Shown: positions 51,996 to 60,739 of the stretch, in pieces
Layout: each line of letters begins with the position of its first letter
Position numbering within the stretch: the first letter of the stretch is position 1
Assembly: GCA_004292955.1 (NCBI GenBank)
Contig: RDXX01000011.1
Coordinates: 323,194 to 387,193 of the forward strand
Origin: Oscillatoriales cyanobacterium
GTDB taxonomy: Bacteria > Cyanobacteriota > Cyanobacteriia > Cyanobacteriales > Microcoleaceae
Direction: 5' to 3'
Length of the DNA stretch: 64,000 nucleotides
The notes under the pieces: model-generated
Seen by the model: only the letters and a program-made list of their open reading frames with translations
Database searches by the model: none
Told to the model about the DNA's origin: nothing
Translations under genes and position numbers: made by a program

Positions 51996-53999
51996 ATGCT
52001 TGACTTTCGGAACACAAACACCCTCTGGGCTTCCATCATAGCCGAGACATTGCAGCGACTGGGACTAACCACAGCCGTAATTTGTCCCGGTTCGCGATCG
52101 GCCCCGCTAACCATAGCCTTCGCCCAGAATAAGTTAATAGAAACTATCCCCATCCTCGACGAGAGATCTGCGAGTTTCTTCGCCTTAGGAATCGCCAAAA
52201 AATCCGGTGTACCAACCGCCCTAATTTGTACCTCAGGAACCGCCGCAGCCAACTTTTATCCGGCGATTATCGAAGCCCGTGAAAGTCGAATTCCGCTGCT
52301 AATTCTCACAGCAGATAGACCCCCCGAATTGCGCGACTGTCACGCCGGACAAGCGATCGACCAAGTTAAACTATACGGCAATTATCCCAACTGGCAAGCG
52401 GAATTAGCCATCCCTTCAGCGTCCATAGGAATGCTAGACTATGTGCGACAGACGATCGTGTACGCGATCGAGCGATCGACCTTTCCGACACCAGGCCCAG
52501 TCCACCTCAACATCCCCCTTCGGGATCCGCTTGTACCAGTTTCAGACATTGCTGTCGAAGCTTTAGAAACACAATTCGATATCGAATATTTCTTTGCAGG
52601 ATTAGAACCGATTTTTGCAGCAGAAACTTCTACCCCCCCCAGCCCCCCCTTGTTAAAGGGGGGAGTAAGAAGTGCAATAGAACCGATTTGTGCAGCAGAA
52701 ACTTCTACCCCCCCCAGCCCCCCCTTGCCAAGGGGGGGAGTAAGAAGTGCAATAGAACAATGGCCCGAATGCAGTAAAGGGATTATTATTGCAGGTGTAG
52801 CCCAGCCTGAAGATGCAGAAAAGTATTGTAGTGCGATCGGCAAAATTTCCCAACTATTAAACTGGCCAGTATTAGCAGAAGGACTATCGCCCTTAAGAAA
52901 CCGCGCCCAACTCAACCCCCATCTAATTTCCACCTACGATTTAATCCTGCGAAACCGCGAACTAGCAGATAAATTAACCCCAGAAATCGCCATTCAAATC
53001 GGAGACTTACCCACAAGCAAAGAATTGCGAAACTGGTTAGACAAAACCCAACCCAAACGCTACATAATCGATCCGGGCCACCACAACTTAGATCCCCTAC
53101 ACGGCCCAACAATTCACCTACGAACCTCCATAGAAAACCTCGCAACTGCTATCTCCCTTCATGTCCCCCCCCTTAGCAAGGGGGGGTTAGGGGGGGTTCT
53201 CACCTCTCCCACAAACTCCCCTCAAATCCCCCCCCTTAGCAAGGGGGGGTTAGGGGGGGTTCTCACCTCTCCCACAAACTCCCCTCAAATCCCCCCCCTT
53301 AATAAGGGGGGGCTAGGGGGGGTTCTCACCTCTCCATCCCACGAATACCTCCAACTTTGGCGAAACACCGAAACCCAAGTCAGACAAACAATAGACCAAA
53401 AACTATCAGCAATTAACAACATCATCGAACCAAAAATTTCTTGGCTGCTTTCCCAAATATTGCCACCAGCCACACCCATATTTATTTCCAACAGTATGCC
53501 AGTCCGAGATGTCGAGTTTTTCTGGAAGCCGAACAACTTAGAAATAAAACCTTTTGTCAATCGCGGCGCCAACGGCATAGACGGCACATTGTCAACAGCT
53601 TTAGGAGTCGCCCACCGCAATCAAAGCAGCATTTTGTTAACAGGTGATTTAACACTTTTGCACGACACCAACGGCTTTTTAATTACAAATAAATTTGTCG
53701 GTCATCTGACAATTGTTTTAATTAATAACAACGGTGGCGGGATTTTTGAAATGTTGCCAGTTGCTAAATTTGACCCGCCCTTTGAAGAGTTTTTTGCCAC
53801 ACCGCAGGATATCAATTTTGCTCAATTGTGTGCAACTTACGGCGTGGAACACGAGATAATTGAGCATTGGGAGCAGTTCCAACAAAAATTAAGTTTTCTA
53901 CCAAATAACGGGATTCGGGTCTTAGAACTGCAAACAAATAGGCGCTCCGATGCTAAATGGCGGCAAGATAATCTCAGTAAATTTGCCAAAGGTTCGTAG
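51996..53999 (+). CDS. menD: SEPHCHC synthase with two in-frame repeat inserts
   Basis: A thiamine-diphosphate enzyme that joins 2-oxoglutarate-derived succinic semialdehyde to isochorismate. 667 residues against about 580 for the family. The start is NTNTLWASIIAETLQRLGLT with VICPGSRSAPLTIAFAQN; the ThDP motif is ILLTGDLTLLHDTNGFLITN with LINNNGGGIFEMLPVAKFDP. Extra length comes from two blocks: residues about 205-258 (two 25-residue units containing TSTPPSPPLLKGGVRSAI) and about 390-445 (three 21-residue units PPLSKGGLGGVLTSPTNSPQ). Both are translations of C/G-run palindromes found elsewhere as intergenic repeats. The stop codon lies inside a hairpin repeat. Function seems kept since flanking motifs are intact. 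Confidence 0.93.
   Translation: MLDFRNTNTLWASIIAETLQRLGLTTAVICPGSRSAPLTIAFAQNKLIETIPILDERSASFFALGIAKKSGVPTALICTSGTAAANFYPAIIEARESRIPLLILTADRPPELRDCHAGQAIDQVKLYGNYPNWQAELAIPSASIGMLDYVRQTIVYAIERSTFPTPGPVHLNIPLRDPLVPVSDIAVEALETQFDIEYFFAGLEPIFAAETSTPPSPPLLKGGVRSAIEPICAAETSTPPSPPLPRGGVRSAIEQWPECSKGIIIAGVAQPEDAEKYCSAIGKISQLLNWPVLAEGLSPLRNRAQLNPHLISTYDLILRNRELADKLTPEIAIQIGDLPTSKELRNWLDKTQPKRYIIDPGHHNLDPLHGPTIHLRTSIENLATAISLHVPPLSKGGLGGVLTSPTNSPQIPPLSKGGLGGVLTSPTNSPQIPPLNKGGLGGVLTSPSHEYLQLWRNTETQVRQTIDQKLSAINNIIEPKISWLLSQILPPATPIFISNSMPVRDVEFFWKPNNLEIKPFVNRGANGIDGTLSTALGVAHRNQSSILLTGDLTLLHDTNGFLITNKFVGHLTIVLINNNGGGIFEMLPVAKFDPPFEEFFATPQDINFAQLCATYGVEHEIIEHWEQFQQKLSFLPNNGIRVLELQTNRRSDAKWRQDNLSKFAKGS
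52617..52752. repeat. 75-bp tandem duplication with C runs inside menD
   Basis: Two units of 75 bp (52617 and 52692), each holding CTACCCCCCCCAGCCCCCCC and AAGGGGGGAGTAAGAAGTGC. The runs of seven or eight identical bases are prone to slippage. Confidence 0.92.
53163..53335. repeat. 63-bp triple tandem repeat with C/G runs inside menD
   Basis: Three units of 63 bp with CCCCCCCTTAGCAAGGGGGG, TTAGGGGGGGTTCTCACCTC and TCCCACAAACTCCCCTCAAA. The palindrome resembles the one at 23331-23416. Confidence 0.92.
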
Positions 54000-54208
54000 T
54001 AAGGACTTCAGTCCTTTCTTGGGAAATTTAAGGACTAAAGTCCTGACTACGAACCTCATATGCCAAAGGTTCGTAGTAAGGACTTTAGTCCTTTCTTTGA
54101 GAATTTAAGGACTAAAGTCCTGACTACGAACCTCATATGCCAAAGGTTCGTAGTCAGGACTTTAGTCCTTTCTTTGAGAATTCAAGGACTAAAGTCCTTA
54201 CTACGAAC
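53992..54208. repeat. Three 77-bp tandem hairpins including the end of menD
   Basis: Units start GTTCGTAGTAAGGACTT at 53992, 54069 and 54146 and each ends in CTGACTACGAAC or a variant. The menD stop TAG (53997-53999) is inside the first unit, and the preceding GCCAAAG is copied with the later units. Confidence 0.92.
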
Positions 54209-54224
54209 CTTTTATGAACAATAT

Positions 54225-54539
54225 TTAAACGGCTGCTTGAGCTAGCAGTGCATCTAACTCTCCATCTCCATCAAGTTTGTGAATGTCATCGCAGCCGCCG
54301 ACGTGTTGACTGTTAATAAATATTTGGGGCACGCTGCGCTTTCCGTTAGCGCGATCGGCCATGGCATTTCTAGCAGCTTCGTCGCCGTCAATTTTGTATT
54401 CCGTGTAATTGACGCCTTTCCACCACAGCAAAGTTTTGGCGCGGATACAGTACGGACAGGTTTGCCAAGTATAAATTTCAACATTGGCTTTGATGCGATC
54501 GGGCTTGCGGCCCAAAATGGGATTCAGAAAATCAAGCAT
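54225..54539 (-). CDS. grxC: Glutaredoxin
   Basis: A 104-residue thiol-disulfide oxidoreductase using glutathione. Dithiol active site VEIYTWQTCPYCIRAKTLLW (CPYC), cis-proline motif KRSVPQIFINSQHVGGCDDI and the C-terminal helix LHKLDGDGELDALL-like. An N-terminal extension of about 18 residues (MLDFLNPILGRKPDRIKA) precedes the core. It is convergent with menD across the triple hairpin repeat. No ribosome site is evident. Confidence 0.93.
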   Translation of the reverse strand: MLDFLNPILGRKPDRIKANVEIYTWQTCPYCIRAKTLLWWKGVNYTEYKIDGDEAARNAMADRANGKRSVPQIFINSQHVGGCDDIHKLDGDGELDALLAQAAV

Positions 54540-54751
54540 TTTCGGTACAGGGGTAAAATTTCAACTGGTTGAGAGATTAAATCATTTTAGCGAAACGCCA
54601 TCAATCCCGCGTTCTACCAAAGGTTAGGCTGGGATGCAATTACCTGCCGCACCTGTAGTGCTGTGATTCGTGTCACACATTTACTCTACTCCGATCACTT
54701 GCTTTCATCCAAAATAATCACCTGCGGAACCTACTTAATATCACCGATCTT

Positions 54752-55009
54752 TTGAGGAAACCAAGCGATTATGAATATATCGAATTCAACCGCACTGCCA
54801 TGAAAGCTTTACAACTCCTCCCCGGCGCTATCTCTGAAATCCTCGCTTCTGTAACCGACACAGGCGTTTTGACATTAGCCGATCGCTACGGTTTGATGGC
54901 CGCCACCTTAGACGAGTCGCTGAATGACGAAGATAGATGCTGTGTCAACCGCCTGCTGCGGGCAGTGCTCAAAGGCCGGGTGAGAATGGTCAACGAACTT
55001 TCAGCGTAA
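54752..55009 (+). CDS. Small protein of unknown function upstream of the CRISPR region
   Basis: An 85-residue helical protein from a TTG start; the conserved-looking part is MKALQLLPGAISEILASVTD, TGVLTLADRYGLMAATLDES and NDEDRCCVNRLLRAVLKGRV. An internal ATG at 54800 would give 69 residues. I do not recognise the family. A good intrinsic terminator follows at 55179-55203. It is transcribed toward the WYL regulator (convergent). No CRISPR function can be claimed. Confidence 0.6.
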   Translation: MRKPSDYEYIEFNRTAMKALQLLPGAISEILASVTDTGVLTLADRYGLMAATLDESLNDEDRCCVNRLLRAVLKGRVRMVNELSA

Positions 55010-55178
55010 CGAGGATTTGCAGTTTTGTTCTGATGGTAAGGTGAGTCAGCGGTAGATAAAGATGGCGAAATTGGTTGGCAGCCGATCGCCCGCCGGAGTC
55101 CCAGAGACTTGATATAACGGCAATTTGAATTCGATGTAAAGTTTTCTCCTCCAACAAAACAACGGTTTTTTTCGATGT

Positions 55179-55203
55179 GCAGCCTGTAACGGGCTGCTTT
55201 TTG
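55179..55203 (+). terminator. Intrinsic terminator
   Basis: GCAGCC-TGTAACG-GGCTGC followed by TTTTT. It would end the transcript of the 85-residue gene and lies 13 bp before the end of the convergent regulator gene. Confidence 0.75.
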
Positions 55204-55215
55204 TTGGACGGCTAG

Positions 55216-56067
55216 CTAATCGCGGATTTCCAGGTTGTACAGGTGGCAGAGGTCAATGATTTCTTGTTGGAAGCGATCGCGCACGTTCTGGGGCGACACA
55301 ATCTCGCAATCTTTGCCGTACCTGTGGACATCTCGAAACAGCCAGAACAGGCTGGATACGCGCTTCACTACATGGCGCGCGTCTCCCACCATTTCATTTG
55401 CCACATCTTCATCCGGTTTGAATTCATAGTTTCCAGCCAATCCCTTGAAAAAGTGTAAGTGTACTTCTAGATAGTCGATGGTTTCGTGCCATTTTTCACT
55501 TGCAGGTAGCAAGTTGACAATCTTGTCCAAGCGTAAACACCGATTGTGAGCTAATTCCGGGATTTCTCTGGAGTCAGCTTCGTCGCACGAGATTTCTAGG
55601 TATAGGCGCTTGTCGTAGAGCCGAATTTTGGCACTGCGGGCAGTAAATTCGCTTACTTTGTCTTTGCGTGACTGATAAAACAGTCTGAACGGTTGGCGAT
55701 CGTCAATCAGTTGATTGAGTCGAATCCGCCACGCTTCGGCAGTTTGGCTGACTTGTTCGAGCAATTGTTGCCGGACAGGGGTTTCCAGATTGGCTTTGTC
55801 CAAAAGTAATGCCATGACGATCTGGGCGGCTTCGACTTCGCCGGAGTCGTTAAGCAATTTGACGGCTTTGTTCAAAGATTGTACTTGCACTGGATTGAGT
55901 CTAAAGGGTTCGCCAACTTCGATTGTTTGTTGGGCGATCGCCACCAATAACCCAGATACACTGGGGGATTTACCCCAGAAGATACCGAGGCGAAGGGCGA
56001 TCGACTCTAGCTGTTCTTTGGTTTCCGGTGGGACTGAAAGGGTGAGTGCTTCTTTTTTTCGCGGCAT
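55216..56067 (-). CDS. WYL-domain regulator of the type I-D CRISPR operon
   Basis: A 283-residue protein. The N-terminus is a ribbon-helix-helix-like DNA-binding segment (PRKKEALTLSVPPETKEQLE), followed by a helical part and a WYL-type ligand-binding domain (PFRLFYQSRKDKVSEFTARS, RLYDKRLYLEISCDEADSRE, RCLRLDKIVNLLPASEKWHE) and a C-terminal SSLFWLFRDVHRYGKDCEIV with SPQNVRDRFQQEI. Its place and sequence match the regulator found beside type I-D systems in Synechocystis (Sll7009), reported as a repressor of crRNA levels. The ATG at 56067 is preferred to 56139 because the RHH segment starts there. Divergent from cas10d with 161 bp between. Confidence 0.85.
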   Translation of the reverse strand: MPRKKEALTLSVPPETKEQLESIALRLGIFWGKSPSVSGLLVAIAQQTIEVGEPFRLNPVQVQSLNKAVKLLNDSGEVEAAQIVMALLLDKANLETPVRQQLLEQVSQTAEAWRIRLNQLIDDRQPFRLFYQSRKDKVSEFTARSAKIRLYDKRLYLEISCDEADSREIPELAHNRCLRLDKIVNLLPASEKWHETIDYLEVHLHFFKGLAGNYEFKPDEDVANEMVGDARHVVKRVSSLFWLFRDVHRYGKDCEIVSPQNVRDRFQQEIIDLCHLYNLEIRD

Positions 56068-56081
56068 TTCTAGAAATATAC

Positions 56082-56165
56082 TTGCACTTTTAAAAATACG
56101 TGCTATATTGATTTTATTGTAAATAGTAATTCCCTGCAAACCCAGAAAGTACCATCATTGCACTT
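56082..56165. promoter_or_regulatory. Direct repeat TTGCACTT in the divergent regulator-cas10d region
   Basis: TTGCACTT occurs at 56082-56089 and 56158-56165, 76 bp apart, in the same orientation. Position between a WYL/RHH regulator and its probable target operon makes this a candidate operator pair. The sites are short, so chance is possible. Confidence 0.3.
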
Positions 56166-56228
56166 GCAGAAGTTGTTGGCAACTCAAAAGCTTGTCCCAA
56201 GCAATAAATTTTACATGAGGAATCGATC

Positions 56229-58937
56229 GTGTCAAACCAGCGCCGACTGTTGAACCGTCCTCCCAAAACCTTAGAAGAACGGTATTTTAGCGAAATTCGA
56301 CCCCAGCTTTACAAACGTCACGCAGCCCATCACCAGTACGGCGTCAGGGAAGGGACAACCCTTGCAGAACACCTCGACTCCGCCTGTCAGTTCATGTTGA
56401 CAGTCAGCCGCATCGGCGGAGTCCCCGAAGACAAACGACCTGTACTGCTAGCAGCAACGGCCGTTCACGACCTCAACAAACTCGATTTATCAGGACAAAA
56501 ACGCAATGTGCAAACTCTGGCTAGAAATCGGGAATTTTTGCAAGAACAGTTAGAAAAAGCTTGCGTACTCAGCTTTGTTGTCACAGAAAATGACTTTGAA
56601 TTAGCCAGAAAGTTGATAGAACGCCACTCAGGGCACAACCGCAGCGATGCGGCGATATTTTTACCCGAAGATCCGGCGATCGATCGCTGGGCCGCAATGT
56701 TAACAGGGGCGGATTTATTCGATTTAGGAATTGCCGAATCCGAACGTTTTCGGAAAGTTCAAAAAGAATTAACCGTTGCCTTTAATCGTCCCAGTAAACT
56801 GTTTCGAGTGCGCGTATCTGAAGATAGAGGTTACATCACAGCTTTGTTACTTGGGGCTTGCGAAGAAGTTTTGCAAAAATACGGGTTGACGACCTTAGCA
56901 ATTTTTCCAGATGGAGAACTGTTTGAGGGAGAAACTTTGCCAACAGTTGATTTAACAACAGAGATAGCTGCTTGTTGGCAAGGAAAAATCGACCTAGTTT
57001 TTGGTAATAATATCGAACGGTTAGTACGGGCGACCAAAGATGGGATTAAAATTGCTCAATCAGCCATCCAGCAAAATGTTGAGGAAGTGCTGCTAAACGT
57101 GCAGGCTTTATTGGAGAAGAAAAAAGCTGGATTCAAGGCGGATAAAATCAATAAAGATATTGCCAAATGGGGCGATACTGCGGGTGCAGATGCCGTGCAA
57201 AACGCAGCAGCCATTGGTTTGCTGGCTGTTGGGAGTGCAGAAGAATTTGCGATCGCCGAAGGATTGAAAGCGGCTTATCTCAGCTATCGAGAAGCAGGAA
57301 TTAATCCGAAAGAAGTTTGGGACAAAATTGCCGATCGTGTTGGCATTTCACAACAGCAAAGAGCCGCACTTGAACCTTTTAACGGACAATACGGGCGACC
57401 TTTATTTGCAGCGAAAGCAGCTCAAAAAGGATTAGAGGGCATTCTGGAAGCACTACGCGAATCCTTCCAATTGCGAAAAGAAAGCACCCACAAACCAGAG
57501 ACATCTGAGGCTTCAGAAGAAATAATTGCAGCAGTTGCCAAAACTTTAAGTTTACCCATAGCACTTCAATGGAACGGAATAGACGAACTGAATGCTTATA
57601 TAGAAGCAAATCCTCGCAAACGCTGTTCTCTGGGGTCTACTTTCAGCGAAACAGACGACTTAGTTTCTGGCAATATGCCACCCGGTACAAAAGTTCAAGT
57701 TTTCTCAAATCGCTTACCCGGTGGAAGCAGCGCCGAACCAAAAAGGCAAGCAGACTCAATGGCTGCTTTAGCTTATCAGTTAATGGCGATCGGAGCAAAC
57801 TTTCCGGGTGCTAATAAAAAAGATCCCATCTATTTGCACCTAGCATTACCGAAAGGTTCTTCTCCAGAATTACTGAGGATTTGGCGAGAACATTTAAAAG
57901 AACTTGCTGCTACCAATGCTGAAGGCGGTACTGTAACAGTTGACGAGTTTAAGCTTTACAAAGACAATATTCTGGAATTCAAGGCTAACAAAGTTGTCGG
58001 AATTGCATTTCCCAAACGTCCAGAATTTGTCCATGCAACTGTTACCGAAGCCTTAGTTTGGGGAGATGCTAATGCTTCTGTTGCCTTGCTCAAGTCACTG
58101 CGACTAGCTTTAGAATTATCCTTATCTTTAGAGTTTGGCTTTCCCTTTACCCTGAGTGGCAATTTAGAAGTAGAAACATCATCAAATATTTACGGGCGGG
58201 TAGAGGGAATTCCGGCTGCACTCCAAACTTTGCTAGGAAGCGGACAATACAGCCGTCAAGAAGCCGAGGAAATCCTCAAGCGGCTGCGCTGTATCGGCCA
58301 ACTAGCGATCGCAGTTGCCAGCATTCAGAAAGCCGATGATTGTTTGTACGATTTAGCCCGTGCAGCGGCACAACCTCTTAACCTTTATTATGTGCTGCTG
58401 CGCTGGACTTTACGAGAACAAGATGAACCTAATCTGAGTGTAATTTGGAGTCGCATTCGCGAACCTTTGAATAGTTTACTGGAGAGTCTTATGCCCAATC
58501 AAAATACACTTTTAACCCAATATCTCAAAGAAGCAGCTCAAATAGCGGCGGCTGCTAACCTCAAGGGAAGTTCTTTCAAACGCACGTCTTTAGCAGAACC
58601 ATTCACTGATTTTACAGCAGCAGTGCGCTCCCAAAAGCCTTACATGGATTTAGAGTTTATGTTTGCCTCTCTAGTGCAGCAGTACCACACTCGCCTCGAT
58701 CGCATTCGCGATCACGTTGTAGGTGCAACTAAGCGCGAACAAATCAAGCAATATTACGAGGTTTTGCGAAAACTCTATGAGGAAGTTTATCAAGGGCGTC
58801 CAGAGAAACTTCTCTCCGATAAAGACAAACTTGAAGCTGCATATTTGTTTTTCTGGCAAGAAGCATATCAGCAGCTTCCCAAAAGAAAGTCTGAAGATAA
58901 CTCTGATGATTCTGTTGAAACCACCACATCTGTTTAA
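56229..58937 (+). CDS. cas10d: Cas10d (Csc3), large subunit with HD nuclease domain, type I-D
   Basis: A 902-residue large subunit of the type I-D Cascade complex. The N-terminal HD nuclease is visible: H48 in REGTTLAEHLDSACQFM, and H80-D81 in LAATAVHDLNKLDLSGQKRN, with LIERHSGHNRSDAAIF as a further His site; in subtype I-D the HD nuclease sits here instead of on Cas3. The middle part includes KRCSLGSTFSETDDLVSGNM PPGTKVQVFSNRLPGGSS-type residues (Csc3 region). No GGDD cyclase motif is seen, as expected for I-D. The GTG at 56229 has TGAGGA seven bases upstream. First gene of a tight operon ending with cas6. Confidence 0.93.
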   Translation: MSNQRRLLNRPPKTLEERYFSEIRPQLYKRHAAHHQYGVREGTTLAEHLDSACQFMLTVSRIGGVPEDKRPVLLAATAVHDLNKLDLSGQKRNVQTLARNREFLQEQLEKACVLSFVVTENDFELARKLIERHSGHNRSDAAIFLPEDPAIDRWAAMLTGADLFDLGIAESERFRKVQKELTVAFNRPSKLFRVRVSEDRGYITALLLGACEEVLQKYGLTTLAIFPDGELFEGETLPTVDLTTEIAACWQGKIDLVFGNNIERLVRATKDGIKIAQSAIQQNVEEVLLNVQALLEKKKAGFKADKINKDIAKWGDTAGADAVQNAAAIGLLAVGSAEEFAIAEGLKAAYLSYREAGINPKEVWDKIADRVGISQQQRAALEPFNGQYGRPLFAAKAAQKGLEGILEALRESFQLRKESTHKPETSEASEEIIAAVAKTLSLPIALQWNGIDELNAYIEANPRKRCSLGSTFSETDDLVSGNMPPGTKVQVFSNRLPGGSSAEPKRQADSMAALAYQLMAIGANFPGANKKDPIYLHLALPKGSSPELLRIWREHLKELAATNAEGGTVTVDEFKLYKDNILEFKANKVVGIAFPKRPEFVHATVTEALVWGDANASVALLKSLRLALELSLSLEFGFPFTLSGNLEVETSSNIYGRVEGIPAALQTLLGSGQYSRQEAEEILKRLRCIGQLAIAVASIQKADDCLYDLARAAAQPLNLYYVLLRWTLREQDEPNLSVIWSRIREPLNSLLESLMPNQNTLLTQYLKEAAQIAAAANLKGSSFKRTSLAEPFTDFTAAVRSQKPYMDLEFMFASLVQQYHTRLDRIRDHVVGATKREQIKQYYEVLRKLYEEVYQGRPEKLLSDKDKLEAAYLFFWQEAYQQLPKRKSEDNSDDSVETTTSV

Positions 58938-58954
58938 TTAATTAGGAGGTTCCC

Positions 58955-59974
58955 ATGTCAATTAACAAGCTTAATCCAGTTCTTGCTCCCACTTACGATA
59001 ATTTCCCCAAAGGGCGAATTATCAGTTTAATTGTTCTCAGGACAACTCATTCTGAAACTATTTTTCGCACCGAAGGTTCTGGCGAACCAATGTGCAGCGA
59101 ATTTGTGCCTGCTGGTTTAGAAGATAAGAAGACAATCGTGCAGCGTTTGGTGATGACTAAGCGCAAACAGGTAGCACCAGAAAGGCGCAGGGGACGCGAA
59201 TTCTTAAGAGCTCACGAACTTCTTTATACAAGTCCAAAAGAAGGTGCTCTTTGTTCGCTAAACACTAATGCACCTTGCGAAATGTGCGTCGATTGTTTTC
59301 TGTATGGTTTTGCTGCTGGAGGCGGCGGCGCTCAAAAAAGCCGGGTTTGGACTGAAGATGCTTTTAGTATTTTGACGGCCGGTCAAGCTGTGGGCGATCG
59401 CACAATCAATGCTATCTTTGAAAACGGCACAATGCGCGATGAAAATGGCAAACCATCAACCGCTTTAAATACCAGTGAATATATCAAACCGGGAGTGCAT
59501 TTTATTGATGTCGTCACCCTCAAAGATGTTACGGCTGATGAGTTGCGTTATGCGATCGGCAATATTCTGCTAACAAGTCGCTACGGCGCTGTTTCCAGCC
59601 GCGTCGGACGGATGGAAAACCAGATATTAGGAGTCTTTGGCAGCATTGCCGAACTTCCTAGTTCTCTCGAATTGGTACAAGCTACCTATGATGCTTTGCC
59701 AAAGCCTTTAGAGCATCCTTTCGATACTGATGATTTGAGTGCAGCAATCAAACAAGTCATTGCAAATTGGACTAACAAGCGTGGAGTTTCGATGCAGCTT
59801 TCGGAAGATGAATTAAAAAGTTTAATTGCCGATGTAGACCATCACTGGTCAGAAACAGAACGCGATGAATTTCTGAAGCGATTGGATAGATCCTACCAGC
59901 CTTTCCGTCTACCTCCTGCCGAGAAAAAAGGCAAAGGCAAAAACAAAAAAACACCTGTAGAAACAGAGAGTTAA
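58955..59974 (+). CDS. csc2: Cas7d (Csc2), crRNA-backbone subunit, type I-D
   Basis: A 339-residue RAMP-fold protein that polymerises along the crRNA. Zinc-binding cysteines in GALCSLNTNAPCEMCVDC, with FLYGFAAGGGGAQKSRVWTE, EYIKPGVHFIDVVTLKDVTA and LTSRYGAVSSRVGRMENQIL, are characteristic of Csc2. The lysine-rich C-terminus (KKGKGKNKKTPVETES) is presumably flexible. Excellent ribosome site (TAGGAGG, seven bases upstream). Eighteen bases separate it from cas10d and three from csc1, so it is co-transcribed. Confidence 0.95.
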   Translation: MSINKLNPVLAPTYDNFPKGRIISLIVLRTTHSETIFRTEGSGEPMCSEFVPAGLEDKKTIVQRLVMTKRKQVAPERRRGREFLRAHELLYTSPKEGALCSLNTNAPCEMCVDCFLYGFAAGGGGAQKSRVWTEDAFSILTAGQAVGDRTINAIFENGTMRDENGKPSTALNTSEYIKPGVHFIDVVTLKDVTADELRYAIGNILLTSRYGAVSSRVGRMENQILGVFGSIAELPSSLELVQATYDALPKPLEHPFDTDDLSAAIKQVIANWTNKRGVSMQLSEDELKSLIADVDHHWSETERDEFLKRLDRSYQPFRLPPAEKKGKGKNKKTPVETES

Positions 59975-59977
59975 TCT

Positions 59978-60739
59978 ATGTCAACACTTCCTTTTCAAAA
60001 GGCAAAAATAGTCGAACTGTGGTGTGCAGAACCAGTCTTTTTTGCCTCTAGGGAGTTGTCTGATACCTATTACACTGAAGGTGCGATCGGGAACTATGCT
60101 CTTGCCTATGCTTTTGGCTGGGTACGTTCCCCCTATCGCCTTCAAGGTGAGGCAACAGGACGACCAACCTACAAAGAAGATTTAGGATCGATCGCACAAA
60201 CTTGTTATGTATTGCCAGCTTCGCCAATAAATGGCAGAGTAACATTCAGATTTGAGCGGTTCAACGCACTTTCGGATGCTTATTGGTACGCGATGACTAA
60301 TAACCGCGTCGCTACAGCCCGTGAAGATTTACCAATTCAAAGACAAGGAAAAAAACCGAGTTCATTTAGAGCAAGTAATTTTCCTCAAACCGGACGGTTG
60401 CGGATGATTGAACGCGGTAACAAGTTTCAAACTGTGGTGTTTGGAAATTGCGAATTACCCGATTATATTCGCGTGGGTAAATTCATGAGTAAAGTCAAAG
60501 TGAATGTTTTATCTGAATGTGAAATAGCTCTTTTACCGACTGGCGATTATCAAAGTCAAGCTTATTTAAGTGTAGCCGATCTCCCGCCTAATTTAGAGCT
60601 TTTGTCATTCGATTTAATTTCCATGCCGCCAGCACCTTTACTGAAAAACCTTTCCTTTCGAGGTGCAGCTTGGCAGATTGGTGAAATGATTGTGCCAGCC
60701 AATTTATATTTCTGTTGCGGAGGCAGACAAAATGGCTAA
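59978..60739 (+). CDS. csc1: Cas5d (Csc1), 5'-handle-binding subunit, type I-D
   Basis: A 253-residue RAMP protein of the I-D effector complex. The N-terminus KIVELWCAEPVFFASRELSD with YYTEGAIGNYALAYAFGWVR, the middle NARVATAREDLP-like segment and the C-terminal SFRGAAWQIGEMIVPANLYF are the Csc1 pattern. It binds the repeat-derived handle and the PAM end. The start lies three bases after the csc2 stop, and the end overlaps the cas3' start by eight bases (ATGGCTAA), which suggests translational coupling. Confidence 0.93.
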   Translation: MSTLPFQKAKIVELWCAEPVFFASRELSDTYYTEGAIGNYALAYAFGWVRSPYRLQGEATGRPTYKEDLGSIAQTCYVLPASPINGRVTFRFERFNALSDAYWYAMTNNRVATAREDLPIQRQGKKPSSFRASNFPQTGRLRMIERGNKFQTVVFGNCELPDYIRVGKFMSKVKVNVLSECEIALLPTGDYQSQAYLSVADLPPNLELLSFDLISMPPAPLLKNLSFRGAAWQIGEMIVPANLYFCCGGRQNG

